The notes: generated by a model from the sequence alone, not told the origin. Shown: positions 1-10,378, counted from the first letter of the stretch. The stretch is 47,121 nt of DNA from Gammaproteobacteria bacterium (GCA_022072255.1 JAJVHZ010000024.1:1-47121), one strand, 5' to 3'. A program made the numbers and translations.

Positions 1-150
1 GTCCGGCGGCGCGACGGTCGGCCCGGCCTCGGCCGGCGGCGCGGCGGGCGCGCTCGCGGCGGCCGGGGAGCGGGCGAGGAGATATCCCGCTGCCATGGCG
101 GGAACCAGGGTGGCGGCGATGGCTGCGGATAATGCCTTGTTGCGACTCAT
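1..150 (-). CDS. Exported protein, N-terminal fragment (probable Do/DegQ-type serine protease)
   Basis: The gene starts at the ATG at 148-150 on the minus strand and runs off the left edge, leaving about 50 codons. GGAGG lies 5 nt upstream, so the start is well supported. The product begins MSRNKALSAAIAATLVPAMA, a signal peptide or membrane anchor, followed by a low-complexity Ala/Pro linker ending in APPD. This start (hydrophobic anchor, Ala/Pro linker, then a segment beginning around a Pro-Asp) resembles Do/DegQ-family periplasmic proteases that often neighbour two-component systems. An RND adaptor or another envelope protein is also possible, because no catalytic residue is inside the window. 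It lies downstream of the sensor kinase on the same strand and has its own promoter with a QseB/PmrA-type box, so it is probably a target of that system. Confidence 0.5.
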   Translation of the reverse strand, partial: MSRNKALSAAIAATLVPAMAAGYLLARSPAAASAPAAPPAEAGPTVAPPD

Positions 151-202
151 ATCGACCTCCTGAAGATGACAGCCGGCACCGTGCCGGTTTCGCATGCAGG
201 AG

Positions 203-235
203 AATCTAGCGCGGCGGCCTTAAGAGCGACTTAAG
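203..235 (-). promoter_or_regulatory. QseB/PmrA-type response-regulator box and -10 element
   Basis: Two exact CTTAAG hexamers (219-224 and 230-235) are separated by 5 nt. This matches the direct-repeat site CTTAA(T/G)-N5-CTTAA(T/G) known for PmrA/QseB regulators. On the minus strand a -10-like TAGATT (208-203) follows 10 nt after the box, so the box covers the -35 position, as expected for direct activation. The expected start of transcription is about 45 nt before the ATG at 150. The right half-site overlaps the TAA stop (231-233) of the sensor kinase gene. The match is seen directly; the regulatory link is inferred. Confidence 0.65.
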
Positions 236-1562
236 AGCCGGGTGGGGTCGCCGGCGCCGCATCGCCGCGCCGCGAGGGGGGAAAGGTCACGCGCACGCAA
301 AGGCCGCGGTGACCGGGCGGATCGCCCAGCTCCAGCCGCGCACCGTGCAGCGCCGCGGCCTGCTCGGCGATGGCCAGACCCAGCCCGCTGCCCTGGCCCG
401 GACTGCCGGCGCAACGGTAGAAGCGATCGAGCACGCGCTCGCGTTCCGCCGCCGGGATGCCGGGGCCGTCGTCGGTCACGGTCACGCGCGCATGGCCGTC
501 CCGAGTGTCGACGCTCACCTCGACGCTGCCGCCGGCCTGCGTGTAGTGCACCGCGTTCTCCATCAGGTTCCGCAGCAGTGCGTGCAGCGCCGGCCGATCG
601 CCGGTGACGACGACCGGCCCGGCCGCGCGCTCCGACAGGCGGATCGACTTCGCCGCCGCTGCCGCATCGAGGTCCTGCGCGAGCTGAGCCGCCAGCGCGG
701 CGAGATCGACGGGCGCGAACGGCTGAGTCATCGCCTCCGGCTCGAGCCGGGCCAGCAGCAGCAGCCGATCGATGAGATGGGCGGCGCGTTCCACACCGGC
801 ATGTAGCGCCGAGATCGCCTCGTCGCGCTCCTCGGCGGAGTTCGCGCGTTCGAGCAACTGCGCCTGCAGGCGGACTGCGGTCAGCGGGGTGCGAAGTTCG
901 TGGGCCGCGTCGGCGGCGAATTCGCGCTGGCGCCGCAGCGCGACCTCCAGCCGGGCCAGCAGATCGTTCAGGGCGCCCACCATCGGCAGGGTCTCCGATG
1001 GCTGGCCGGCGACCGGCAGTGGGCTCAGGGAGGATGGCGCGCGCTGCGCGATGGAGGCCGCCAGGCGCCGCAGCGGCAGCAGGCCACGCCCGAGGATCCA
1101 CCAGATGAGCGCGCCGAACAGCGGCAGGGCCGCCAGTACCGGCAGCAGCAGGCGCAGGGCGGCATCGGCCGCCATCTTCTGCCGGATGCCGAGCGGCTGG
1201 CCGACCTGTATCAGCTCCGAACCGACGCTGACGGCATAAACGCGCCAGCGCTCACCGTCCTGCGTGACGTCGGCGAATCCCAGCTCGCGCAGGCGCGGCA
1301 GCGGGCGGCTGCGGTGAGAGAGATACAACTGCGCGCCGTAGCGATCCCACACCTGCACGACGATGTCCTGCGCCGGGTCGGGATCCAGGCCGGCGCGGAA
1401 ATGGTTGTCGCGCAGCGCGAGCGCCTGCTGCCGCAGCTGGTAATCGAGGATGCGATCGATCTCCGCGCGCGCCTGCAGGTAGGTCGCGGCGCTCGCGGCG
1501 ACGCCGGTGAACAGCAACGCCGCGAGCAGGGCGAGCAGCAGGCGCGAGCGCAGCGATCTCAT
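231..1562 (-). CDS. QseC/PmrB-like sensor histidine kinase
   Basis: A 443-residue inner-membrane sensor kinase that should autophosphorylate on His and pass phosphate to the regulator encoded just upstream. The first membrane segment is at about residues 7-28 and the second at about 137-158. Between them lies a short periplasmic sensor domain of about 105 residues. The dimerisation helix carries the phospho-acceptor H221 in AAHELRTPLTAV. The ATPase domain has an N box (LRNLMENAVHYT), DDGPGIP and a GSGLGLAIA glycine-rich lid. The start was chosen at 1562 because its ATG overlaps the TGA of the regulator gene by 4 nt (ATGA) and opens directly with a membrane anchor. An upstream extension in the same frame lacks such a context. 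The signal sensed cannot be read from the sequence; relatives respond to metals, cationic peptides or quinone-like signals. Confidence 0.9.
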   Translation of the reverse strand: MRSLRSRLLLALLAALLFTGVAASAATYLQARAEIDRILDYQLRQQALALRDNHFRAGLDPDPAQDIVVQVWDRYGAQLYLSHRSRPLPRLRELGFADVTQDGERWRVYAVSVGSELIQVGQPLGIRQKMAADAALRLLLPVLAALPLFGALIWWILGRGLLPLRRLAASIAQRAPSSLSPLPVAGQPSETLPMVGALNDLLARLEVALRRQREFAADAAHELRTPLTAVRLQAQLLERANSAEERDEAISALHAGVERAAHLIDRLLLLARLEPEAMTQPFAPVDLAALAAQLAQDLDAAAAAKSIRLSERAAGPVVVTGDRPALHALLRNLMENAVHYTQAGGSVEVSVDTRDGHARVTVTDDGPGIPAAERERVLDRFYRCAGSPGQGSGLGLAIAEQAAALHGARLELGDPPGHRGLCVRVTFPPSRRGDAAPATPPGS

Positions 1563-2221
1563 GCCGGCTGGCCCAGGCGATAGCCCTGTCCGCGTATGTT
1601 CTCGATGACCCCGGCGCCGAGCTTGCGCCGCAGATGATGGATGTGGACCTCCACGGCGTTGCTGCCGACGCTGTCCTCCCAGCCGTACAGACGTTCCTCC
1701 AGGGCCTGCCGGGAGTAGACGGCCCGGGGTCGCCGCATCAGCGTGTGCAGCAGTTCGAATTCGCGCGCCGTCAGCGCGACGGGCGCGCCATCCCGTGTCA
1801 GCGTGCGCGCCGCCGGATCGAGCGTGAGCGAACCATGGCGTATCTGCGGGGAGCTGCGTCCGGCGTGGCGACGGGTCACGGCGCGGATCCTGGCGGCGAG
1901 CTCGTCGAGATCGAAGGGCTTGACGACGTAATCGTCGGCGCCGAGGTCCAGTCCGCGGATGCGATCCCCGCGGCCATCGCGAGCGGTGACGATGATGACG
2001 GGCGTGTCGCAACGGCGCTGGCGCATGCTCGCCAGCACCGTGGCGCCGTCCCTGCCGGGCAGGCCGAGGTCGAGCACCACCACGGAATACGGTTCGCCGG
2101 CAACCGCGGCGTCGGCCGCGGGCCCGTCGCGCACCCAGTCCACCGCGTACCCTTCCCGGGCGAGTCCGCGCTGCAGTGCGGCGCCTATCATCTGATCGTC
2201 TTCAACGAGGAGTACGCGCAT
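1559..2221 (-). CDS. QseB/PmrA-like OmpR-family response regulator
   Basis: A 220-residue transcription regulator. The receiver domain (residues 1-115) has the acidic pocket (E7, D8, D9), phospho-acceptor D51 in VVVLDLGLPG, and K101 in VVKPFD. The C-terminal winged helix (about 125-218) contains RQALEERLYGWEDSVGSNAV and VHIHHLRRKLG, closely resembling QseB and PmrA rather than PhoP or OmpR. It is the first gene of the pair and overlaps the kinase gene by 4 nt, implying translational coupling. Its predicted recognition site, CTTAAG-N5-CTTAAG, occurs at the far end of the kinase gene in front of the exported-protein gene. I found no such box in its own 171-nt upstream region, so autoregulation is not evident. 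Confidence 0.93.
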   Translation of the reverse strand: MRVLLVEDDQMIGAALQRGLAREGYAVDWVRDGPAADAAVAGEPYSVVVLDLGLPGRDGATVLASMRQRRCDTPVIIVTARDGRGDRIRGLDLGADDYVVKPFDLDELAARIRAVTRRHAGRSSPQIRHGSLTLDPAARTLTRDGAPVALTAREFELLHTLMRRPRAVYSRQALEERLYGWEDSVGSNAVEVHIHHLRRKLGAGVIENIRGQGYRLGQPA

Positions 2222-2350
2222 GCGGGCACGGCGGCGGTGGTGTTGGTGACCACAGCCTGCCTTTTTTTGACCGCGCGCCGGTGAAACGTTCCCGTCCCCG
2301 CGCTCGCCGCATCCATGCCGCCCGCAGGTCGCGTCGCAACGCGACGAGGA

Positions 2351-2374
2351 CCACCGGCGGCCCTGCCGCCGTGG
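2351..2374 (-). terminator. GC-rich hairpin after the acetyltransferase gene
   Basis: CCAC-c-GGCGGC pairs with GCCGCCGTGG around a 3-nt loop: 10 base pairs with one bulged C. It lies 19 nt after the stop of the acetyltransferase gene on the minus strand. A second small hairpin (GTCGCG/CGCGAC, 2328-2345) follows. Neither has a U tract, so intrinsic termination is uncertain. Confidence 0.35.
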
Positions 2375-2392
2375 CGGGCAACTGCCGGCCGA

Positions 2393-2854
2393 CTACTTCG
2401 GCGGGGTTTGCGTGAGGTCCAGCCGCAACGGGACCATGGCCGAAGGGGTGAATCCGTGGCGGCGATAGAAGGCCTGCGCCTGGATGTTGTTGCGGTCCGT
2501 GAGCAGGGTAATGCGCAGGCAGCCGCATTCACGGGCCGTCCTCACCGCGTGCTGCAGCAGGTCCGCCCCGGTGCCACGGCCGCGCTCCTCGGGCGTGACG
2601 ATCATGTCCTCGAGTATGGCGGCACGTCCTCCCATGGCAGTGCTCACCGTGAACAGCAGATTCACCATGCCGACGATCCGGGAGTCGCGGCGCGCCACCA
2701 GGATGCGTCCGACCTCCGGCTGGGTGATGATGAGGCGCAGGCCCTCCTGCTGCCTGGCGAGGTCGGGCGAGAAGTCCGCCTCCTGCGCGAACAGCAGGCT
2801 CAGCAGCTCCGCGAGCGTGGGAACGTCCTCGATGGTGGCGTCGGTGAAGTTCAT
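2393..2854 (-). CDS. GNAT-family N-acetyltransferase
   Basis: A 153-residue single-domain GNAT enzyme that should transfer acetyl from acetyl-CoA to an amine of an unknown small molecule or protein. The acetyl-CoA pyrophosphate loop is visible as EERGRGTGADLLQHAV (about residues 89-104), preceded by the beta strand AAILEDMIVTPE. The C-terminal motif NNIQAQAFYRRHGF is typical of the family. It is the last gene of a same-strand series from glgP through a lipoprotein and a VOC protein, with short gaps (46, 23 and 43 nt), so co-transcription is plausible. Nothing in the sequence reveals the acceptor substrate. Confidence 0.85.
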   Translation of the reverse strand: MNFTDATIEDVPTLAELLSLLFAQEADFSPDLARQQEGLRLIITQPEVGRILVARRDSRIVGMVNLLFTVSTAMGGRAAILEDMIVTPEERGRGTGADLLQHAVRTARECGCLRITLLTDRNNIQAQAFYRRHGFTPSAMVPLRLDLTQTPPK

Positions 2855-2897
2855 GCGGGGAGCGCCGTCGCTGCGGGCCCCGGCAAGGACGTTGGGC

Positions 2898-3281
2898 TCA
2901 GTCTTCCCATCGGTTGGCCTCCTCGGCGAACGACGACCTTTGCGCCTGCACGACGCAGAAACGGTGACCGGTGGGTGCCTCCATCACCCACCAATCGTGC
3001 ACCTGCCGCACGCGCCTGGCGCCCAGGGCCTCCAGCCGGCGCACCTCCGCCCCGATATCGTCGGTCTCGACGTCGAGATGGACGCGACTGGGATGATCGA
3101 CCTTTTGCACCTCGATGTGCAACTCGTTCGCGCCGGTGTCGAAGACCACGTAACCGCTGTCGAGCGGGTCCCGCGACGGCCGGACGCGGTAGCCGAGCGC
3201 GCGCGTCCAGAATTCGGCGGCGGCAGCCAGGTCCCCGGTCTGACAGTCGATGATGAATCCTCCAAGCCGACTGCGGTGCAT
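2898..3281 (-). CDS. VOC (glyoxalase/bleomycin-resistance) superfamily protein
   Basis: A 127-residue protein with the paired beta-alpha-beta-beta-beta modules of the vicinal oxygen chelate fold. The first module (GGFIIDCQTGDLAAAAEFW, then ALGYRV) and the second (RVHLDVETDDIGAEVRRLEA ending in PTGHRFCVV) match the small glyoxalase-like group with a C-terminal GHRFCVV strand. Such proteins are usually dimeric and may bind a metal, but substrates vary widely and none can be assigned here. The ATG at 3281 has GGAGGG 7 nt upstream. It lies 16 nt after the lipoprotein gene on the same strand. Confidence 0.85.
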   Translation of the reverse strand: MHRSRLGGFIIDCQTGDLAAAAEFWTRALGYRVRPSRDPLDSGYVVFDTGANELHIEVQKVDHPSRVHLDVETDDIGAEVRRLEALGARRVRQVHDWWVMEAPTGHRFCVVQAQRSSFAEEANRWED

Positions 3282-3304
3282 GGTATCCCTCCGTCGATGT
3301 GGAG

Positions 3305-3994
3305 TCAGGGTTTGCGCAAGCGCTCGAGCTCGACCTCGAGCGTGCCGCCCGGCAACGCCGAACTGGACGTCGTTTCCCGGCGTTCGGATCTCACCAGGCC
3401 GACGCCGGGCGCATACCAGTCAACCTGATCGACCTTGATCTGCGCCATTCCCACCTGCTTGCGGACCTCAGCCAGTGTGCTGCCGCGCGCATGGACGCGC
3501 AGGCAGCCGCGGAATTCCCCGGCGGGCACACGCACCTCGTCGTCGACGCTCTCGACCGTGTAGAGCAGCGGCACGTCGGCCTCGATCCTGTAAAGCGCGC
3601 CGGCGGCATGGCTGGTGACCTCGAGCACCCGCGTGTGCGTGTCTCCCTTCCAGGTCGCGCCGATGGCGATGGCCGCGGGCAGCACCGTCTGCGGCATCGG
3701 ATAACGGCGCGGATCCTCGCCTTCACCGGCCTCGCCCACGCGTTGCACGCCCTGCGCGTCCCGCGTATACAGCGTGGTCGTGCCGCCGGGGCTGCGGCGC
3801 GGGACCACGTTCACACCGGCGAACTCGTAGGCCGGCAGGTTGGTGACCAGGTGCTTGCCCGCACGCGGTCCGTCCGCGGTCACGATCCGCATCGCATACT
3901 GCCATTCCCAGCCGGGTTGCAGCGGGAAATAGTCCTGCGCCGGCCGTTCGCAGCCGGCAAGCAGCGCAATGCCGAGCAGCAGGGGCGCGCGCAT
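3305..3994 (-). CDS. Hypothetical lipoprotein
   Basis: A 229-residue protein starting with a short lipoprotein signal peptide (MRAPLLLGIALLAGC) whose lipobox cysteine is C15, so it is probably anchored to the outer membrane. The start at 3994 was chosen because it opens with this signal; an in-frame extension upstream would run into the end of glgP and has no signal sequence. The mature part begins DYFPLQPGWEWQY, a pattern seen in uncharacterised bacterial lipoproteins, and appears rich in beta strands with no catalytic motif I recognise. It begins 46 nt after the glucan phosphorylase stop, so it may be read from the same promoter. Function unknown. Confidence 0.75.
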   Translation of the reverse strand: MRAPLLLGIALLAGCERPAQDYFPLQPGWEWQYAMRIVTADGPRAGKHLVTNLPAYEFAGVNVVPRRSPGGTTTLYTRDAQGVQRVGEAGEGEDPRRYPMPQTVLPAAIAIGATWKGDTHTRVLEVTSHAAGALYRIEADVPLLYTVESVDDEVRVPAGEFRGCLRVHARGSTLAEVRKQVGMAQIKVDQVDWYAPGVGLVRSERRETTSSSALPGGTLEVELERLRKP

Positions 3995-4040
3995 GGCCGC
4001 GCCGTGTGCGCCGCGCCAGGTGATCAATGGCCACCTGCGC

Positions 4041-6599
4041 TCAGACCCATAGCATCTGCCCGGTCTCGAAGCGGTGGGTGATGAGCGGATGGCAGGGGAA
4101 GATCCGTATGCGGTAACTGCGCAATCCCGATTCACGCGGCTTCAGGCGCGTGCGGTAGAGGGTCTCGCCCTGCTCGTTGGTGCCCTCCGGCATGAGCAGC
4201 ACGGAGGTCGCCGGGCAGAACTCTCCCTGCGCGTCCTCGCTGCCCAGCTGCAGTTCCACCCACACGTCGCCGGCGGCGAGCCCGCCCAGACGGGCCGCGA
4301 CGGTGACGTGGGTCTCCTCGCCCAGGGTGAGCCGCGGGCGCGCCTGCTCGACGAGGCGCACAGCGAGCTGCGGCCAGTGGGCGGCGATGCGGCCTTTCCA
4401 TTGCGACAGCTCGCGCGCCGCGGCATGGCCGTCGGCGGCAAACAGCGCCTGCTGCCGCGCGGCCGGCACGTAGAATTTGCGCACGTACTCCAGGAACATT
4501 CGCTCGGAATTGTAGCGCGGGAGTATCGAGCGCATCGACGCCTTCGCCATCTGCACCCAGTCGGCGGGAAAGGCGCGACTGTCACGGCGGTGGAACAGCG
4601 GCAGCACCTCGTTCTGCATGAGATCGAGCAGGTCCTGCGCCTCCAGCCGATCGCGATGTTCCCTCGCGGTCTCCGGGCTGTGCGGCGCGATCGCCCAGCC
4701 GTTGCCGCCGTCGTAACCCTCGGCCCACCAGCCGTCCAGGATGCTCAGGTTGAGCACGCCGTTGATCCCCGCCTTCATGCCCGAGGTTCCGCTCGCCTCG
4801 AGCGGATACTCCGGCACGTTGAGCCATACGTCCACCCCGGTCACCAGCCGCCGCGCCAGTCCGATGTCATAGCCCTCCACCAGCACGATGCGCCCCTCGA
4901 GCTCCGCGCGCTGCGTGTACTCGTGGACGGTGCGGAGCAGGGCCTGGCCGGCGCCGTCGTGGGGATGCGCCTTGCCGGCGAAGACGATGACCGCGGGCCG
5001 CTGCGGATCGTTGAGGATGCGCGCCAGCCGGCCGGGATCCTGGAACAGCAGCGTGGCGCGCTTGTAGGTCGCGAAGCGGCGCGCGAACCCCATGATGCAC
5101 ACGTCCTGGTCCGGGTCGAGGTAGCGGGTGCGGCGCGCGATCTCCGACTGGCTGCAGCCATTGCGCTGCAGCTGGGGCACCAGACGCTGGCGCAGATCCC
5201 TGATGAGGTCGTAGCGCAGCAGCTGGCGGGTGCTCCAGAACGTGGCGTCGGGCAGGTCCTCGAGGCGCTCCCAGAACCCGGGGTTGCGCAGCTCGTTGCG
5301 CCACTGGCTGCCCCAGCGCAGATCGAACAGGTTGCTCCACGCCGGCGCCAGGAATGTCGGCACGTGTATGCCGTTGGTGACGTAGTCGAGCGGATTCTCC
5401 GCCGGATCGATCCGGGGCCAGATGTAGCTCTCGGTGCGCGAGGCCACCGTGCCGTGTATGCGGCTCACGCCGTTGTGGAAGCGCGATCCGCGCAGCGCCA
5501 GCGCCGTCATGTTGAAGCCGCCGTGATTGGCCGGGCTCGCCCCGAGCGCGAGGAACTGCTCCTCGGTGGCGCGCAGTTGCGGCAGGAACGCGCCGAAGTA
5601 CTCGAGCATCATCGCGCGTTCGAAGATGTCGTGGCCGGCGGCGACCGGCGTGTGGGTGGTGAACACGGTGCCGGCGGCGACCTGCTCCAGGGCGGCGTCG
5701 AATTCCATTCCCGCCTGCACGAGCTCGCGCAGCCGCTCGAGGACCTGGAAGGCGGCATGGCCCTCGTTGATGTGCCAGACCGTGGGATACAGCCCGATGC
5801 TGCGCAACGCGCGCACCCCGCCTATCCCGAGCACGATCTCCTGCTGCATGCGGGTGTTCCGGTCGCCGCCGTACAGGGCCTCGGTGATGCGGCGGTCCTC
5901 CGCCAGGTTGGCATCGATGTCGGCGTCGAGCAGCAGCAGGCGGATGTGACCGACGCGGGCCTGCCACAGATTCAGTTGCAGTACGCGATGCGGCAGGTCC
6001 ACGCGCACGCGGCGCTGCGCGCCGGCATCGTCGAGGAGCGGCGTCACCGGCAGGTCGGCGAAATCGATGGGCCTGTTGCGCAGTTGCTGGTTGCCGTGGC
6101 CGTCGATCACCTGATCGACGTAACCGCTGCGGTACAGCAGGCCGACCGCGATGAACGGCGCGCCGAGATCGGTGGCGGCCTTGCAGTGATCGCCCGCCAG
6201 GATGCCCAGCCCGCCCGAGTAGATCGGCGCGCTCTCGTGAAATCCGAATTCGGCGCAGAAGTAGGCAACGAGGTCGCGCGCGGGGTCGAGATGGCCGGCG
6301 ATCTCGGCATCCGGCGCCTTGCCCATGTAGGTGTCGTACTCGGACAGCACGCCCTTGTAGTCCTGCAGGAAGACCAGGCTCGCGGCGGCCTCGTCGAGCT
6401 TCTCCTGCGAAACCCGGCGCAGAAACACGCGCGGATTGTGCCCGCACTCGTGCCACAGCGCGCGATCGAGATTCGCGAACAGCAGCCGCGCGCGGCGGTT
6501 CCAGCTGTAGGCGAGGTTGCCGGCGAGTTCCGGAAGTCGCGCGAGGGCAGGAGGTACCACGGGCTGAACCTCGAGCGTAAAGCGCGAACCGGAACTCAT
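4041..6599 (-). CDS. glgP: Alpha-glucan phosphorylase (GT35)
   Basis: An 852-residue PLP-dependent phosphorylase that releases glucose-1-phosphate from the non-reducing ends of glycogen or other alpha-1,4-glucans in the cytoplasm. It is the long-N-terminus type: residues 1-110 form the DUF3417-like domain (LPELAGNLAYSWNRRAR), followed by the GT35 catalytic core. The PLP-binding motif EASGTSGMKAGINGVLNLS places the Schiff-base lysine at K609. The core also shows YSGGLGILAGDHCKAA and WHINEGHAAF. The start at 6599 has GAGGGAG 10 nt upstream. An in-frame ATG at 6626 lacks a ribosome site. It is divergent from glgA, giving synthesis and breakdown genes back to back; glgB and glgC are not in the window. 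Confidence 0.93.
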   Translation of the reverse strand: MSSGSRFTLEVQPVVPPALARLPELAGNLAYSWNRRARLLFANLDRALWHECGHNPRVFLRRVSQEKLDEAAASLVFLQDYKGVLSEYDTYMGKAPDAEIAGHLDPARDLVAYFCAEFGFHESAPIYSGGLGILAGDHCKAATDLGAPFIAVGLLYRSGYVDQVIDGHGNQQLRNRPIDFADLPVTPLLDDAGAQRRVRVDLPHRVLQLNLWQARVGHIRLLLLDADIDANLAEDRRITEALYGGDRNTRMQQEIVLGIGGVRALRSIGLYPTVWHINEGHAAFQVLERLRELVQAGMEFDAALEQVAAGTVFTTHTPVAAGHDIFERAMMLEYFGAFLPQLRATEEQFLALGASPANHGGFNMTALALRGSRFHNGVSRIHGTVASRTESYIWPRIDPAENPLDYVTNGIHVPTFLAPAWSNLFDLRWGSQWRNELRNPGFWERLEDLPDATFWSTRQLLRYDLIRDLRQRLVPQLQRNGCSQSEIARRTRYLDPDQDVCIMGFARRFATYKRATLLFQDPGRLARILNDPQRPAVIVFAGKAHPHDGAGQALLRTVHEYTQRAELEGRIVLVEGYDIGLARRLVTGVDVWLNVPEYPLEASGTSGMKAGINGVLNLSILDGWWAEGYDGGNGWAIAPHSPETAREHRDRLEAQDLLDLMQNEVLPLFHRRDSRAFPADWVQMAKASMRSILPRYNSERMFLEYVRKFYVPAARQQALFAADGHAAARELSQWKGRIAAHWPQLAVRLVEQARPRLTLGEETHVTVAARLGGLAAGDVWVELQLGSEDAQGEFCPATSVLLMPEGTNEQGETLYRTRLKPRESGLRSYRIRIFPCHPLITHRFETGQMLWV

Positions 6600-6820
6600 C
6601 TCACTGACTCCCTCACGGCCGATCATGGTGGTGTGTCCGCGCCTCGATGCGCGCGGCCCTGGCACCTCGCCCCGGCCATGGCACGGCGGGAGGGCGGGGG
6701 CATCCCCGGGCGTCGTCGCAACGGGCAGTTGCGGCGCGCGAACGGGTTTCGGCATTATAAGCCGCGCGCGGACGGCGGTGCGCGCGTCCACGGTCCCGCC
6801 ATCGAGGAACCCGCGCCAGC
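6600..6820. promoter_or_regulatory. Divergent glgP/glgA control region
   Basis: This 221-nt gap separates the two divergent glycogen genes. Its only AT-rich block is CATTATAA (6753-6760). On the minus strand it reads as a perfect -10 hexamer TATAAT (6759-6754), about 155 nt before glgP, without a good -35. On the plus strand TTGCGG (6729-6734) with an 18-nt spacer to CATTAT (6753-6758) is a possible glgA promoter. Two promoters may therefore share one -10 block. No operator was recognised. Confidence 0.35.
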
Positions 6821-8278
6821 ATGCAAAAGGTATTGATCGCCACCAGCGAGGCCCACCCGCTGGCGAAGACGGGAGGTCTCGGTGAGGTGTGCGGCGCGCT
6901 GCCCCTGGCGCTGCAGCAGTGCGGTCAAGACGTGCGCGTGATCCTCCCGGGCTATCGCACCGTGCTGGAGCAGTGCCGCAACCTGCGTGTGCTCGCGCAA
7001 CTCACCGTCCCCGTCAGCCTGGAGCCGGTGCGGATCCTCGAGACCACCCTCGGCGAGACGACGGTGCCAGTGCTGATCGTCGACGCGCCGGGCATGTTCG
7101 ACCGGGCCGGGGGCCTGTACGCCGACCTCGACGGCAGGGATTACGCCGACAACGCCAATCGCTACACGGTGTACTGCCGCGCCGTGGTCGAGCTGGCGAT
7201 GGATCGGGGCGGCCTGTACTGGCAGCCCGAGGTCGTGCACTGCCACGACTGGCAGACGGGCCTGGTGCCGGCGCTGCTCGCGCGCGAACCCGTGCGCCCG
7301 GGCACCGTGTTCACCATCCACAACATCGCCTACGCGGGCAGCTTCGATCGCGAGCGCTTCGACACCCTGCAACTGCCCGCGGATCTGTACGCGCCCGGGA
7401 GCATGGAATTCTACGGCCGGTTCGCCTTCATCAAGGGCGGGCTGGTTTACGCGGACCTCGTCACGACCGTCAGCCCGAGCTATGCGCGCGAGATCCAGAC
7501 CCCGGAGATGGGCTGCGGCCTGGACGGTCTGCTCCGGCATCGCAGCCGCGATCTCGTCGGCATCATCAACGGCGTCAATTATGCGGTGTGGGACCCCGCC
7601 AACGATCCGATCATCGCCGCGCGTTACGATGCCGGGACGCTGGAGAACAAGCGCCCGAATCGGCGCGCCATCCAGCGGGACACGGGGCTGCGCGAGGACG
7701 AGGATGCATTGCTCATCGGCGTGGTGTCGCGGCTGGCGCACCAGAAGGGAATGGATCTGCTACCGGCGGCGCTGGCGCCGCTGTGGGCGCAGGGCGTGCA
7801 GCTCGCTCTGCTCGGCAGCGGCGACGCGCAGGTGCAGTCGGAGATCGAACGGATGTGCCGCGAGCACCCCGGCCGGTGTGCCGCCCAATTCGGCTACGAC
7901 GACGCCCTCGCGCACCGCATCCTGGCGGGGGCGGACGTCTTCCTCATGCCCTCGCGCTACGAGCCCTGCGGTCTCGGGCAGCTCTACGCCCAGCGCTATG
8001 GCACGGTGCCGGTCGTGCGCCGGACCGGCGGTCTGGCGGACACCGTGGTGCCCGTGAACGCCTCGACGCTGGCCGACGGCACGGCCACGGGAGTGATTTA
8101 CGAGGACGACAGCGCCGAGGCCCTCTCGGCGGCGATCCTGGCCGCGATGTATCTGCGGCGCGCGGCGGCGCAGTGGCGCCAGCTGCAGATCACGGGCATG
8201 CGGCGGGACTTCAGCTGGGGCGAGAGCGCGCGTGCCTATGTCGAGGTCTATCGGCGGGCGCGGGTGCACCGCCGCTGA
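6821..8278 (+). CDS. glgA: Glycogen synthase (ADP-glucose, GT5)
   Basis: A 485-residue cytoplasmic glycosyltransferase that adds glucose from ADP-glucose to the non-reducing end of alpha-1,4-glucan. The N-terminal Rossmann domain carries the ADP-glucose motif KTGGL with K16, then GEVCGALPLAL. The middle of the protein has HCHDWQTGLVPALL and FTIHNIAYAG. The C-terminal domain holds RLAHQKGMDL and PSRYEPCGLGQLYAQRYG with the family catalytic Glu, followed by RRTGGLADTV. Length fits the bacterial GlgA family. The ATG at 6821 has only a weak GAGGAA about 12 nt upstream. It is divergent from glgP. Confidence 0.96.
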   Translation: MQKVLIATSEAHPLAKTGGLGEVCGALPLALQQCGQDVRVILPGYRTVLEQCRNLRVLAQLTVPVSLEPVRILETTLGETTVPVLIVDAPGMFDRAGGLYADLDGRDYADNANRYTVYCRAVVELAMDRGGLYWQPEVVHCHDWQTGLVPALLAREPVRPGTVFTIHNIAYAGSFDRERFDTLQLPADLYAPGSMEFYGRFAFIKGGLVYADLVTTVSPSYAREIQTPEMGCGLDGLLRHRSRDLVGIINGVNYAVWDPANDPIIAARYDAGTLENKRPNRRAIQRDTGLREDEDALLIGVVSRLAHQKGMDLLPAALAPLWAQGVQLALLGSGDAQVQSEIERMCREHPGRCAAQFGYDDALAHRILAGADVFLMPSRYEPCGLGQLYAQRYGTVPVVRRTGGLADTVVPVNASTLADGTATGVIYEDDSAEALSAAILAAMYLRRAAAQWRQLQITGMRRDFSWGESARAYVEVYRRARVHRR

Positions 8279-8341
8279 CCGCGTCGGTCCGGCCGCCCGC
8301 GCGCGGGTTGCGGAAAGGTTCGGATCCGGGGGCCCGGCCCT

Positions 8342-8356
8342 GAGCTAGAATAGCTC
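8342..8356 (+). promoter_or_regulatory. Perfect palindrome overlapping a -10 element
   Basis: GAGCTA-GAA-TAGCTC is a perfect 6-3-6 inverted repeat. It contains a good -10 hexamer TAGAAT (8346-8351), with no convincing -35. The first sigma-54 activator gene starts 69 nt further on, after a GC hairpin (GCGGCCC/GGGCCGC, 8370-8388) in the presumed leader. The palindrome is a candidate operator whose binding would block the promoter. Confidence 0.45.
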
Positions 8357-8424
8357 GCGCACCTGGGCCGCGGCCCGGCGTGGGCCGCTCAATTCGTCGC
8401 GAATCAGGCTGGCGCGGAAACCCC

Positions 8425-10350
<1,926 letters not shown>

Positions 10351-10378
10351 AGGAACCGCGACGGGGAACGGGGGCATC

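Noticed and set aside
4074-6836. Open frame of about 920 codons opposite glgP
   Set aside because: glgP on the other strand has the complete phosphorylase signature including the PLP lysine; the antisense product has no family features.
8365-8388. Alternative hairpins suggesting an attenuator before sigma-54 regulator copy 1
   Set aside because: GGGCCG/CGGCCC has no loop and cannot form a hairpin, so only the single stem 8370-8388 is possible. No leader peptide or U tract is present.
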